20,560 nt of DNA from Campylobacterales bacterium (GTDB lineage Bacteria; Campylobacterota; Campylobacteria; Campylobacterales; Arcobacteraceae), in NCBI GenBank assembly GCA_027064245.1, contig JAMOPZ010000033.1:1-20560 (forward strand), written 5' to 3'. Positions within the stretch are counted from its first letter, which is position 1. The number at the start of each line of letters is the position of its first letter. The notes beneath the pieces are model-generated. The model saw only the letters and a program-made list of their open reading frames with translations, had not been told where the DNA came from and searched no databases. Position numbers and translations under genes: made by a program. This document shows positions 8,302 to 15,974 of the stretch, in pieces.

Positions 8302-9051
8302 CTAATCATATTTCACTATCATAATATCTTCTCTAGTCATTCCACATGGTAAATTAGATGGTTGTTCCATCAAATATGTTTTATAACCCTTTTCTCTAAA
8401 TTTTTTTAATATTTTAAAAATAAGTTCATTAGTAATTTTTACACATGAACCATCTTTCTTCATATCAACCAAATATTCAGAAAAGCTAACTTTTTGGCCA
8501 TTATTCCCATATTGTTTATTATCTTTATAATGTTTTTCCATCCAAACTTTACCTTTTTGACTATTATAAAATCTATTCTCATTATCTGCATTTGCCAAAT
8601 CACCAACAAGTAGTCTTCCACCCTTTTTCAACAACTTCAATGCTTTTTCTATAAAATCAAATACTTCCCGTTCATTTTCTAAATAATGTAAAACACTGTA
8701 TATAAGAATTTTATCATATTGCTCATCAATAGAAATTTTAAGAAAATTTCCAGGATAATACATAATATTATCTGCATACGGACACCTATTTTTCATTTTT
8801 TCAATAAGTAAATCATAATTACAACAAGACACACTATCAACTATAAAAGAGATAGGAATTGATAAATTTCCTGTTCCAGAAGCAATCTCAAGTAATTTAT
8901 CATTCTCAGTTAAATTTAATTTAAAAATTACATCTCTAAATACCCTCTTTTCCATACCTTTTTCTGACATACACCTACCTGCTAAAACAGTATAATCTAT
9001 ATCATCACAAGCTGATACAAATCCAAAATTATTAAATACTATTTCACTCAT
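8302..9051 (-). CDS. Class I SAM-dependent methyltransferase
   Basis: This is a soluble 249-residue methyltransferase, probably decorating a sugar of the surface glycan. The Rossmann core shows the SAM-binding motif LLEIASGTGNLSIP (53-66), then an acidic-containing NYDLLIEKM strand, YDKILIYSVLHYL corresponding to motif IV, and LKKGGRLLVGDLA as the post-motif strand. About 45 residues precede motif I. Nothing identifies the substrate: O-methylation, N-methylation of an amino sugar and small-molecule methylation are all open. The start ATG overlaps the TGA stop of the upstream transferase (ATGA), which implies coupled translation. It is part of the AT-rich cassette. Confidence 0.75.
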   Translation of the reverse strand: MSEIVFNNFGFVSACDDIDYTVLAGRCMSEKGMEKRVFRDVIFKLNLTENDKLLEIASGTGNLSIPISFIVDSVSCCNYDLLIEKMKNRCPYADNIMYYPGNFLKISIDEQYDKILIYSVLHYLENEREVFDFIEKALKLLKKGGRLLVGDLANADNENRFYNSQKGKVWMEKHYKDNKQYGNNGQKVSFSEYLVDMKKDGSCVKITNELIFKILKKFREKGYKTYLMEQPSNLPCGMTREDIMIVKYD

Positions 9052-10181
9052 TCATTCCCTTTTTTTTCAATTTCATCAATACAAATATCCCATAGTAACT
9101 TTTTTTTGCTATTTTTAATCTTAATATATTCTTCTACATATTTTTTATATTTATCATATGGTATTTTATAAAATTCAACTTCATCAAAATAAAATTCTTT
9201 ATCAATATTAATAACTTTTTTATCAAAATAGTCTGCCATACATTCAGTATTTTTATCTCCTGAATTTACTAATTCATCTGTTGTAATAAATTGAATTGGT
9301 TTATTTAATAAAACAATAAAAGAAATAGCCGTTGTATCATGAGAGACCACAAAAGATGACTGATACACTAATTTTAATGTGTCATTTTGGATAATTTTAA
9401 ATCCTTTAAAGCTATTCTTTAATTCAGAAATATTACTTCTCGGATGAGCTGCAACTACAACATCTTTTCCAGTAGATTTTTTTAAATTAAAAAAATATTT
9501 TTTTAAAGATCTATAATAATTTTCTTTTGTAACTTTATTTTTTATATTTAATAATTCAAAATCAGAATGTTCTACTAAATTAACATCTAAAAATACAATT
9601 ATATCTTTTGGGGAAGTATTACTCAATTTATCTTTTGATTTTAAAAACAAATCATAATCTCTAGAGTGAGCATGCAAAAGCTTTTGATGATTAAATGATT
9701 TTGCTACTTTAGCACCTGCTACTATCAAAAAAGTAGGTTTTATATCTATATTTAAAAATCTTACTATTTTCTTAAAAAAAAAATTATATACTTTAAAAAA
9801 ATTCAAATTAATTTTTCTTAAAGAATTATAACATAGAGGCATACCTCCTAATGATGTTTCACAAAAAAGAATACCATTTACTTTAAGTTTCTTATAAATT
9901 GGATAAGTTTTTACATTAAAAAATAGTAAATTAATAACAAAAATATCTCTTGATTCAAGATTAATCAAGATATTAAAAGTTTTAATTGTGTCTATATTTT
10001 TCAAAATAAAATCTGATGATACATATGGCTCAGGAAAAGAAAAATATTTAAACATAAAATTTGAGAAGTTCCAAACTTCTACACAATATCCTCGCTTAAA
10101 AAACTCTTCTAATCCATATCTTACAAAATCTCTCTCAGAAAAACCATTTGTAACAAAATAAATAATTTTTTTCTTACTCAT
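9048..10181 (-). CDS. GT-B-like putative nonulosonic acid glycosyltransferase, paralogue of 4238-5413
   Basis: This 377-residue cytoplasmic protein has no assigned family that I recognise. It aligns with the protein encoded at 4238-5413 at RDFVRYGLEEFF (17-28), SRDYDLF (173-179), VFLDV (196-200), an NYYRSLKKYF block (221-230), AHPRS (245-249) and SHDTTAIS (280-287). The HP and Ser/Thr elements in this spacing resemble those of GT-B bacterial sialyltransferases, which bind the CMP part of the donor, so transfer of a CMP-activated nonulosonic acid is inferred. The ATG overlaps the stop of the FemAB-like gene (ATGA), and its own stop overlaps the methyltransferase start. The coding strand holds a run of ten T residues (plus-strand A tract 9774-9783) that could slip. 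Sequence divergence from the paralogue suggests a different donor or acceptor. Confidence 0.58.
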   Translation of the reverse strand: MSKKKIIYFVTNGFSERDFVRYGLEEFFKRGYCVEVWNFSNFMFKYFSFPEPYVSSDFILKNIDTIKTFNILINLESRDIFVINLLFFNVKTYPIYKKLKVNGILFCETSLGGMPLCYNSLRKINLNFFKVYNFFFKKIVRFLNIDIKPTFLIVAGAKVAKSFNHQKLLHAHSRDYDLFLKSKDKLSNTSPKDIIVFLDVNLVEHSDFELLNIKNKVTKENYYRSLKKYFFNLKKSTGKDVVVAAHPRSNISELKNSFKGFKIIQNDTLKLVYQSSFVVSHDTTAISFIVLLNKPIQFITTDELVNSGDKNTECMADYFDKKVINIDKEFYFDEVEFYKIPYDKYKKYVEEYIKIKNSKKKLLWDICIDEIEKKGNE

Positions 10182-11206
10182 ATTTCTATACCATAACTAT
10201 TTATAAGCTTTTGTAATTGATTGTCCACATAAACAAAATAATCATCCATTGAAAAAAACTTCTGATAAACTGACATATGCTTTAATTTTAAGCCGAAAGC
10301 ATTTTTAAAATTTGATATTTTTTGTTGCTTTATAGATGGAATATATCCTAAATTCACAGAACTACTGAGTATACCTAATTCTAATTGGGAATATCCTTTA
10401 CTAATATACTTTTCAATAGCATAATAAAGTCCTATCGCATGAATAGGAATATTAATTTCTTCTAATTTAAAAGCACTATAATAATTAACTATCTTATTAT
10501 TTGAATCAATTAAAAAAAGTAAATATCCACAATTTTTATTATCTTGTTTAATGGTGATAAAATCTAACTTATTTTCTATATAAAATGTATATAGAATTTT
10601 CAAATCACTACCTTTGTAATATTCTAATTCATTAATAAAATTTTCAAAAGTTAATAATTCTACACCATAATTAAAATAATTTATTTCTAATGTATTTTTC
10701 CACCTTTTTATATCAGATTTAAGACCTTTAGAAAATTTTCGATAAATATCAACCTCATTTAAATCCAAAAAACCAATATCAAAAATATCTAAATAATAAA
10801 AATTTTTCTTTAATAATGTATGTAATATTTGATATTCATTTATATTAATTAATGTTGTTAAAAAATTAATCTTTAATGATTCTACTTGATTATCCAAACA
10901 TATTGAATCAATAATATCCAATGCATATTTAATAATTCTTTTTCTAATTTTATTAGACTCAATAACTCCATCAAACAAAGGAGATGGTAAAGATACACCT
11001 TTAAAAGCACCTTTTAATGTATTATTGATATTCTCTAAAACTAATGGAAAAAATAAAGCTGGCTTATTATTAAAATACACAATAAAAGAGTAATTAGATT
11101 CAATTTCTTCAAGCAAAAAATAATGCTCAACTGTAGTAAAACTATTATTTTCTAAAAAAGAATTAAAAGAACATCTATTTTTTATATCAATAAATTCAAC
11201 TTTCAC
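10178..11206 (-). CDS. FemAB/GNAT-like acyl- or aminoacyltransferase
   Basis: The 342-residue protein looks like two linked acyltransferase folds as in the FemAB and BioF2-type families. The N-terminal half has a YFNNKPALFFPLVL strand pair, and the central FSKGLKSDIKRWKN helix (around residue 155-170) recalls the FemAB lead-in to the second domain. The second half has CGYLLFLID, NYYSAFKL, AIEKYISKGYSQLELG and a terminal ISNFKNAFG segment like the FemAB fK-FG motif. Such proteins add acyl groups or amino acids to amines or sugars, and here the acceptor may be an aminated sugar made by neighbouring aminotransferases. The start is GTG at 11206-11204 with a GGAG site 6 bases upstream. Family placement is by pattern only, and the substrate is unknown. 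Confidence 0.62.
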   Translation of the reverse strand: MKVEFIDIKNRCSFNSFLENNSFTTVEHYFLLEEIESNYSFIVYFNNKPALFFPLVLENINNTLKGAFKGVSLPSPLFDGVIESNKIRKRIIKYALDIIDSICLDNQVESLKINFLTTLININEYQILHTLLKKNFYYLDIFDIGFLDLNEVDIYRKFSKGLKSDIKRWKNTLEINYFNYGVELLTFENFINELEYYKGSDLKILYTFYIENKLDFITIKQDNKNCGYLLFLIDSNNKIVNYYSAFKLEEINIPIHAIGLYYAIEKYISKGYSQLELGILSSSVNLGYIPSIKQQKISNFKNAFGLKLKHMSVYQKFFSMDDYFVYVDNQLQKLINSYGIEI

Positions 11207-11212
11207 TTATTT

Positions 11213-11216
11213 CTCC
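11213..11216 (-). promoter_or_regulatory. Ribosome binding site for the GTG start of the FemAB-like gene
   Basis: GGAG on the minus strand is 6 bases before the GTG at 11206-11204, in the 20-base gap after the GMC oxidoreductase stop. Good spacing supports this GTG as the start. Confidence 0.65.
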
Positions 11217-11226
11217 ACAAATCTAA

Positions 11227-12723
11227 TTATTTATTACTTGTACAAAGCATTTTAAGAAACTTTTTTGCAAACATATCTGCAAGTAAAACAATAGAGGAGT
11301 GAATATTGCTTGCAACATATTTATCAAACACACTTGCATCACACACATACAATCCCTCTGTATTATGTACTTTAAAATTAGAATCCACTGCATCCTGCAA
11401 GCCACCAATCAAATGATGTCCGCTAAACATAGTATCTCGAATATATTTTTCAGGATTATTTTTTATATATTCTTCATCCTCAATCTTTAAAACATACTCA
11501 CTTATAGGCTCTGACTTAAGAAGATCAAAACAGTATTCAAGTGCCAATGTTAGCAACTCTACATCTTTCTCTGCCGATAAAAACTTGAGATCTACTATAT
11601 TTTCATCACCATCTAAAATAATATTTCCATAAGACTCTGGGTGTATGGCCGTAATAGATATGGAAAAACTAGGTTGGCTACTTCCAAACAGATTTCCACT
11701 ACTGCCGTGTCTTCCTGTTTCTGCAAACTGAAGTATTTGAATCCTTGTATCTATCTCTCCATCTTTATCCAAATCAAGATAAGCAGCAGAAGTAGCACCG
11801 GTACCCCTCATAACTGTTGATATACCCATAAAATGTTTTAGTGCTACTGACAATTTTTTATAAAAACTATCATATATTTCATTTAAAGAGTCTATCGGTT
11901 TGGTTGCTACTACATTAACTCTTATGTTTGTATGATCCTGTAACATCTCACCAACAGAAAGATTTTGTAAAAAACTATTTCTGTCTTTTTCTCTTAACAT
12001 TAAATCACAGCTACCTATAACACCTGCAGATAAAATAACATAATCAGCTTCTCTGATGCCTTTGTCTGTTTTAACTCCTGTAACTTTACCGTCATTATCA
12101 AATAAAATATATTGAACCTTTTCCCTCATATAACCAGAAAAATTTTGTTTGCCTATCAATGAAAGTACAGATGTTCTGAAATATTTTCTTACAGTATTTT
12201 GAAGAGGTCCACATGCCTCTCTTTCAGTATATCCCATATCATCTGTAGGAAAATTACGAGAATTTAATGTTTTTATAAATGCCTCATCTATGGAAGTTTG
12301 ATGTGCATACATCAGAGTTATTTTATTACTCTCGTTTAAGTTAAATGAGAATATTTCATCATTACTTTTCATTAAATCATCATTGCTGAGATTAAATTTT
12401 TTAAGTACAGAAGCCCACTTTGACTTAAATCCAAAAACATGAACACAACCATTCATAATTGAGGCTCCACCCCATAGATTTGACTCAAAAAACGGAATCT
12501 TACGACCATTTGAGAGAGTAAACTCTCTCTTTGTGATATATGTCATAACTTTTTTTCTAAACACCAAACCTATCATTAGTGGTATTTTATATATCCATGG
12601 ATAACTTTGATAATTACTCTTTTCAATCACAATAACATCAAAGTGATTCTGAATACGATTTGCAATAGCCAGTCCAGCTGTTCCTGCACCAATTATGACA
12701 ACTCTTTTTTTATTTTTTTGCAT
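11227..12723 (-). CDS. GMC-family FAD-dependent oxidoreductase
   Basis: GMC enzymes oxidise a primary or secondary alcohol to aldehyde or ketone using FAD. This 498-residue protein has the N-terminal FAD-binding RVVIIGAGTAGLAIANRI (7-24), then GGASIMNGCVHVFG (85-98), the family's signature around the flavin, and a C-terminal SGHHLIGG plus GLYVCDASVF with a following ASNIHSS, the usual place of the active-site His-His/Asn pair. I start it at the ATG at 12723-12721, 10 bases after the ptmE stop and just before the Rossmann fold. An ATG at 12780 in the same frame would add 19 unrelated residues inside ptmE. There is no signal peptide, so it is probably cytoplasmic. The substrate may be a sugar or ulosonic-acid hydroxyl, by context only. 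Confidence 0.82.
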   Translation of the reverse strand: MQKNKKRVVIIGAGTAGLAIANRIQNHFDVIVIEKSNYQSYPWIYKIPLMIGLVFRKKVMTYITKREFTLSNGRKIPFFESNLWGGASIMNGCVHVFGFKSKWASVLKKFNLSNDDLMKSNDEIFSFNLNESNKITLMYAHQTSIDEAFIKTLNSRNFPTDDMGYTEREACGPLQNTVRKYFRTSVLSLIGKQNFSGYMREKVQYILFDNDGKVTGVKTDKGIREADYVILSAGVIGSCDLMLREKDRNSFLQNLSVGEMLQDHTNIRVNVVATKPIDSLNEIYDSFYKKLSVALKHFMGISTVMRGTGATSAAYLDLDKDGEIDTRIQILQFAETGRHGSSGNLFGSSQPSFSISITAIHPESYGNIILDGDENIVDLKFLSAEKDVELLTLALEYCFDLLKSEPISEYVLKIEDEEYIKNNPEKYIRDTMFSGHHLIGGLQDAVDSNFKVHNTEGLYVCDASVFDKYVASNIHSSIVLLADMFAKKFLKMLCTSNK

Positions 12724-12733
12724 ACAACTTTCT

Positions 12734-13783
12734 TTAATTGAAAAAATTACTATATTCGTGATTTGCTCTTTCATAATCACTAAGTCTGCCTATATCAAGC
12801 CAATACTCTTTAATAATATATGAATCACAGATTCTACCATTTTTTAGCAAAATTTCAAATAAAGATGGCATATCAAAAAACTCTCCATCAGGAATATATC
12901 TAACAATATCAGGATTTATTAAGTAAATCCCACCATTTACAAAATAATTATATTTTGGTTTTTCTTCTATAGATATTATTTGTGCATCTTTATTCAGCTC
13001 TACAACGCCGTAAGGAATATCGTACTCATACTTTCTTAAACACATTGTTGCCGATGCTTTATTTTCAACATGATGTATAAGTAAATGTTCAAAGTTTATA
13101 TTTGTAAGTAAATCTCCATTCATTACAAAAAAAGGTTTTTCCGGTATTTCTTTCAATAAACTTAATGCTCCAGCCGTACCCATTCTATCGTTTTCATATA
13201 CATACTCAATACTTACACCAAATTCACTTCCATCATTAAAATAATTTTCTATAATATGTGATTTATAATTAACACACATTATTATATTAGTAAAACCATA
13301 TTTTTTAAAATTTAATATTATAGTTTCTAATATTGGTTTATCTCCTACTTTAAGCATTGGCTTTGGTATTTCATCTGTTAGTGGTCTTAGTCTTGTTCCA
13401 AGTCCACCGACCATTAAAATCACTTTATTACTTTTTGGTGTAGGTCTTAAAAGTTCATCTAATTCTTCTACACCTATAACTTCATTTTTATTATTTAGGA
13501 TTGGTATCTGTTGAATTTTTTTCAATAGTGCTTTTTCTATAATTTCTTGCCTAGAATCGTCCTCGTAAGAAACAAGTGGATTTTTGTTATATATACTTTC
13601 TATACTATCAAATAGATTTAAATTATTAAGCAATCCTTCTCTTATATCACTATCTGCAATCACACCCAAAAGCTTCTTGCCATTCATTACAAAAGCTATT
13701 TTCACAGCCCCATTCTTAATAATTTGTAAAACTTCTCTTATACTTGATTTTTCATTAACTTTTATATTATTTATACTTTTCAT
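12734..13783 (-). CDS. ptmE: PtmE-like nucleotidyltransferase with N-terminal CBS pair
   Basis: In Campylobacter jejuni, PtmE is the guanylyltransferase that makes the GDP-activated glucosamine used to build legionaminic acid. This 349-residue protein has the same layout: two CBS domains at about 1-115 (GVIADSDIREGLL in the first, QQIPILNNKNEVIGV in the second), then a nucleotidyltransferase domain with MVGGLGTRLRPLT (124-136), PKPMLKVGDKP (140-150), FFVMNGDLLTNINF and a late YWLDIGRLSDYERA. The CBS pair could sense a nucleotide. The ATG at 13783-13781 overlaps the legG stop (ATGA); no good ribosome site is visible, so translation probably depends on coupling. Its position directly after legI and legG matches the C. 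jejuni order. The base preference for GTP cannot be read from the sequence. Confidence 0.85.
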   Translation of the reverse strand: MKSINNIKVNEKSSIREVLQIIKNGAVKIAFVMNGKKLLGVIADSDIREGLLNNLNLFDSIESIYNKNPLVSYEDDSRQEIIEKALLKKIQQIPILNNKNEVIGVEELDELLRPTPKSNKVILMVGGLGTRLRPLTDEIPKPMLKVGDKPILETIILNFKKYGFTNIIMCVNYKSHIIENYFNDGSEFGVSIEYVYENDRMGTAGALSLLKEIPEKPFFVMNGDLLTNINFEHLLIHHVENKASATMCLRKYEYDIPYGVVELNKDAQIISIEEKPKYNYFVNGGIYLINPDIVRYIPDGEFFDMPSLFEILLKNGRICDSYIIKEYWLDIGRLSDYERANHEYSNFFN

Positions 13784-14949
13784 GTTAGAAACATTATATC
13801 ATAAAAAGATTTTTTCAGTATATGATTTAAACTAATTTCTTTTAAAATTTTAATTATCTTTATACTTGCGCATCCATCCCCATAGGGATTAATTACAGTT
13901 GCCAACAAAGAAATAAATTTATCTTCATATATCTTTTGAAATGCTTTATGTATTTCATCGTATCTATTGGATATATCTAAAACACTTTTTGCTTTTATAC
14001 GACCTTTTTGTCTATCACCTATGTCTATGGTTGCTATTTGAAAACTTGGTGCTTCTACAAGTCCACTAGAACTATTACCTACAACTGCATCCATATATTG
14101 TAAAGCACTTAAGTATCTCAACTGCCCCAAAGAAGTAAAAGAAATAGATTTCTTAATATTTTTTAACACATATTCATCTATCATTTTATTTATAACTCTT
14201 CCGTCTGTATCACTGTTTGCTTTTGTAAAAATAACATTTGTATCTTCAAGTTCATCTATAGCATCTAATAAAACTTGAAACTGCTCTGCTGCTGTTGAGT
14301 TTTCAAGTGTAACTGGATGAAAAGTTACAATTATATTTTTTTTATTTAATTTAAAATTTATAGATTTTTCAAATTCATCTTTTGAAAGTAGTTTTAATCT
14401 TTTAATATTTTCTATCCCTATACCACCAACATTAAAAACTCTATCTGGATTTTCTCCAAGTTGGATAACTCTATTTTTATACTCATCAGTAGCTGTAAAA
14501 TGCAAATGACTCATTTTAGTAATACTATGCCTTATAGATTCATCAAATGCACCCTCTGTTGTCTCTCCCCCATGTAAATGTGCTATAGGAATCCTTGCTA
14601 TCATAGCAGCACTTACAGCTGAAAATATCTCATACCTATCCCCTAAAACCACTAAGATATCTGGCTTTAATTCATCATAAGCTTCAGAAAAAGATATTTG
14701 AGCAAGTCCCATAGATTTTGATATACCTACTGAAGTATCTGAAGATAAAAGCATTTCTATTTTCTTATCTATTTTAAATTCTTTTTCTATCTCTTTATAA
14801 GTTAGCCCAAATTCAGGTGACAGATGCATACCCGTTACAATAAGTTGTAATTCTAAATAATCATCTGCTTCTATCTCCTTCATGAGCCAATACAAAAGTC
14901 CATATTCAGCACGAGTACCAGTAACTACACAAATTTTTCTTTTACTCAT
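13780..14949 (-). CDS. legG: NeuC/LegG-type hydrolysing UDP/GDP-sugar 2-epimerase
   Basis: This enzyme releases the nucleotide from the diacetamido-sugar and inverts C2, producing the hexose that the NeuB-type synthase condenses with phosphoenolpyruvate. The 389-residue protein has the GT-B-like epimerase fold: VVTGTRAEYGLL (8-19), VLGDRYE (101-107), AHLHGGETTEGAFDESIRHSITK (123-145, spanning the conserved His and Glu residues), FHPVTLE and VGNSSSGLVEAPSF near the C-terminus. In NeuC/LegG the nucleotide and sugar preference differ by species; the neighbouring legC and ptmE genes argue for a GDP-linked legionaminic precursor. Its ATG overlaps the legI stop (ATGA) and its stop overlaps the ptmE start. 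Confidence 0.9.
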   Translation of the reverse strand: MSKRKICVVTGTRAEYGLLYWLMKEIEADDYLELQLIVTGMHLSPEFGLTYKEIEKEFKIDKKIEMLLSSDTSVGISKSMGLAQISFSEAYDELKPDILVVLGDRYEIFSAVSAAMIARIPIAHLHGGETTEGAFDESIRHSITKMSHLHFTATDEYKNRVIQLGENPDRVFNVGGIGIENIKRLKLLSKDEFEKSINFKLNKKNIIVTFHPVTLENSTAAEQFQVLLDAIDELEDTNVIFTKANSDTDGRVINKMIDEYVLKNIKKSISFTSLGQLRYLSALQYMDAVVGNSSSGLVEAPSFQIATIDIGDRQKGRIKAKSVLDISNRYDEIHKAFQKIYEDKFISLLATVINPYGDGCASIKIIKILKEISLNHILKKSFYDIMFLT

Positions 14950-15974
14950 ATTAACTCATCTTCTTTATAATCTTTTTGTGCAATGGCTCCTACTGTTTCA
15001 TCCCATCTCATAGGATTTACTCCGTTTCCAGGTCTTTTTATAGTTAGATTATCTTCTGTAAAAACTTCACCTTTTTTTATGCTACAGTTTGCAATGATGC
15101 TTTTTCTAGCTACTTGCATATTTGGTGTTTCACTTTTAGTTGGTTTTTTTATACTACTTCCTAATGCTAATTCAATATTTCTTATAGCTTTCACCATAGC
15201 TTTTAGTTCATCTGGCTCAAGACTTGCTTTATGATCAGGTCCTTCCATAGTCTTATCTAATGTAAAATGCTTTTCTATACAGCTTGCGCCCATGGCAACA
15301 GCAGCTGTAGGTACTTCTATACCTAAAGTATGATCACTATATCCAAACTTTATATCAAAAGTATTACCAATAGTTACCATAGCTTTTAGATTTACATCTT
15401 CCATAGGTGTAGGATACATTGTATTCGCATGAAGAACCGTGATATTTTCTTTTTTTGTTCCAGCTTCTACCAAAACATCTAAAGCATCTTCTATCTCACC
15501 TATATCTGCCATACCAGTTGAAAGTATCACTTTTTTATTTAAAGAACCAATATATCTAAGATACGGTAAATTTGTAATTTCTCCACTTGGTATTTTAAAT
15601 ATCTCTAAACCTAATTCACTTAGAAGTTCTATACTATCATGATCAAATGGAGTTGAAAGGAACATTGTATTTTTAGAGTTACAATACGATATAAGCTCTT
15701 TATGAGTATCTACATCTAGTTCTAACTTTTTTAGCATATTATATTGACTATCATCACTATCATTCATATTTTTAGATTGATATTCTGCTTTTCTTGCATC
15801 TTTACTTACTAGATTAAATGCTTTAAATGTTTGAAACTTTACAGCATTTACTCCTGCATCTACAGCTACATCTATCAATTTTTTTGCTAATTCTATACTT
15901 CCATTATGATTAACACCTGCTTCTGCTATTATAAATACCTTTTTATAAATCAAATTATTATCATAATGTATCAT
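14946..15974 (-). CDS. legI: NeuB/LegI-type nonulosonic acid synthase
   Basis: The synthase condenses a six-carbon sugar with phosphoenolpyruvate to give the nine-carbon acid, probably legionaminic acid. The 342-residue protein has the TIM barrel of NeuB with FIIAEAGVNHNGS (14-26), VKFQTFK (45-51), a FLSTPFD strand, FKIPSGEI, ILSTGMAD, and GYSDHT with EKHFTLD as metal- and substrate-binding segments. A C-terminal SAF antifreeze-like domain follows (about 285-340, ending with KRPGNGVNP), as in bacterial NeuB. The ATG at 15974-15972 overlaps the acetyltransferase stop by 4 bases (ATGA). Whether the product is legionaminic acid, an epimer or neuraminic acid follows from the legC-type neighbour and not from this protein alone. 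Confidence 0.93.
   Translation of the reverse strand: MIHYDNNLIYKKVFIIAEAGVNHNGSIELAKKLIDVAVDAGVNAVKFQTFKAFNLVSKDARKAEYQSKNMNDSDDSQYNMLKKLELDVDTHKELISYCNSKNTMFLSTPFDHDSIELLSELGLEIFKIPSGEITNLPYLRYIGSLNKKVILSTGMADIGEIEDALDVLVEAGTKKENITVLHANTMYPTPMEDVNLKAMVTIGNTFDIKFGYSDHTLGIEVPTAAVAMGASCIEKHFTLDKTMEGPDHKASLEPDELKAMVKAIRNIELALGSSIKKPTKSETPNMQVARKSIIANCSIKKGEVFTEDNLTIKRPGNGVNPMRWDETVGAIAQKDYKEDELI

Noticed and set aside
11223..11408. Minus-strand small open frame overlapping the end of the GMC gene in another frame
   Set aside because: It lies wholly within the conserved C-terminal GMC region and encodes nothing recognisable.
12724..12780. Upstream in-frame ATG that would lengthen the GMC oxidoreductase by 19 residues
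   Set aside because: It overlaps ptmE by 47 bases, adds residues with no family resemblance, and the ATG at 12723 sits right before the FAD-binding fold.
13780..13840. C-terminal tail of the legG product as an unusual extension
   Set aside because: At 389 residues the protein is within the usual NeuC/LegG range, so the hydrophobic tail is not clearly an addition.
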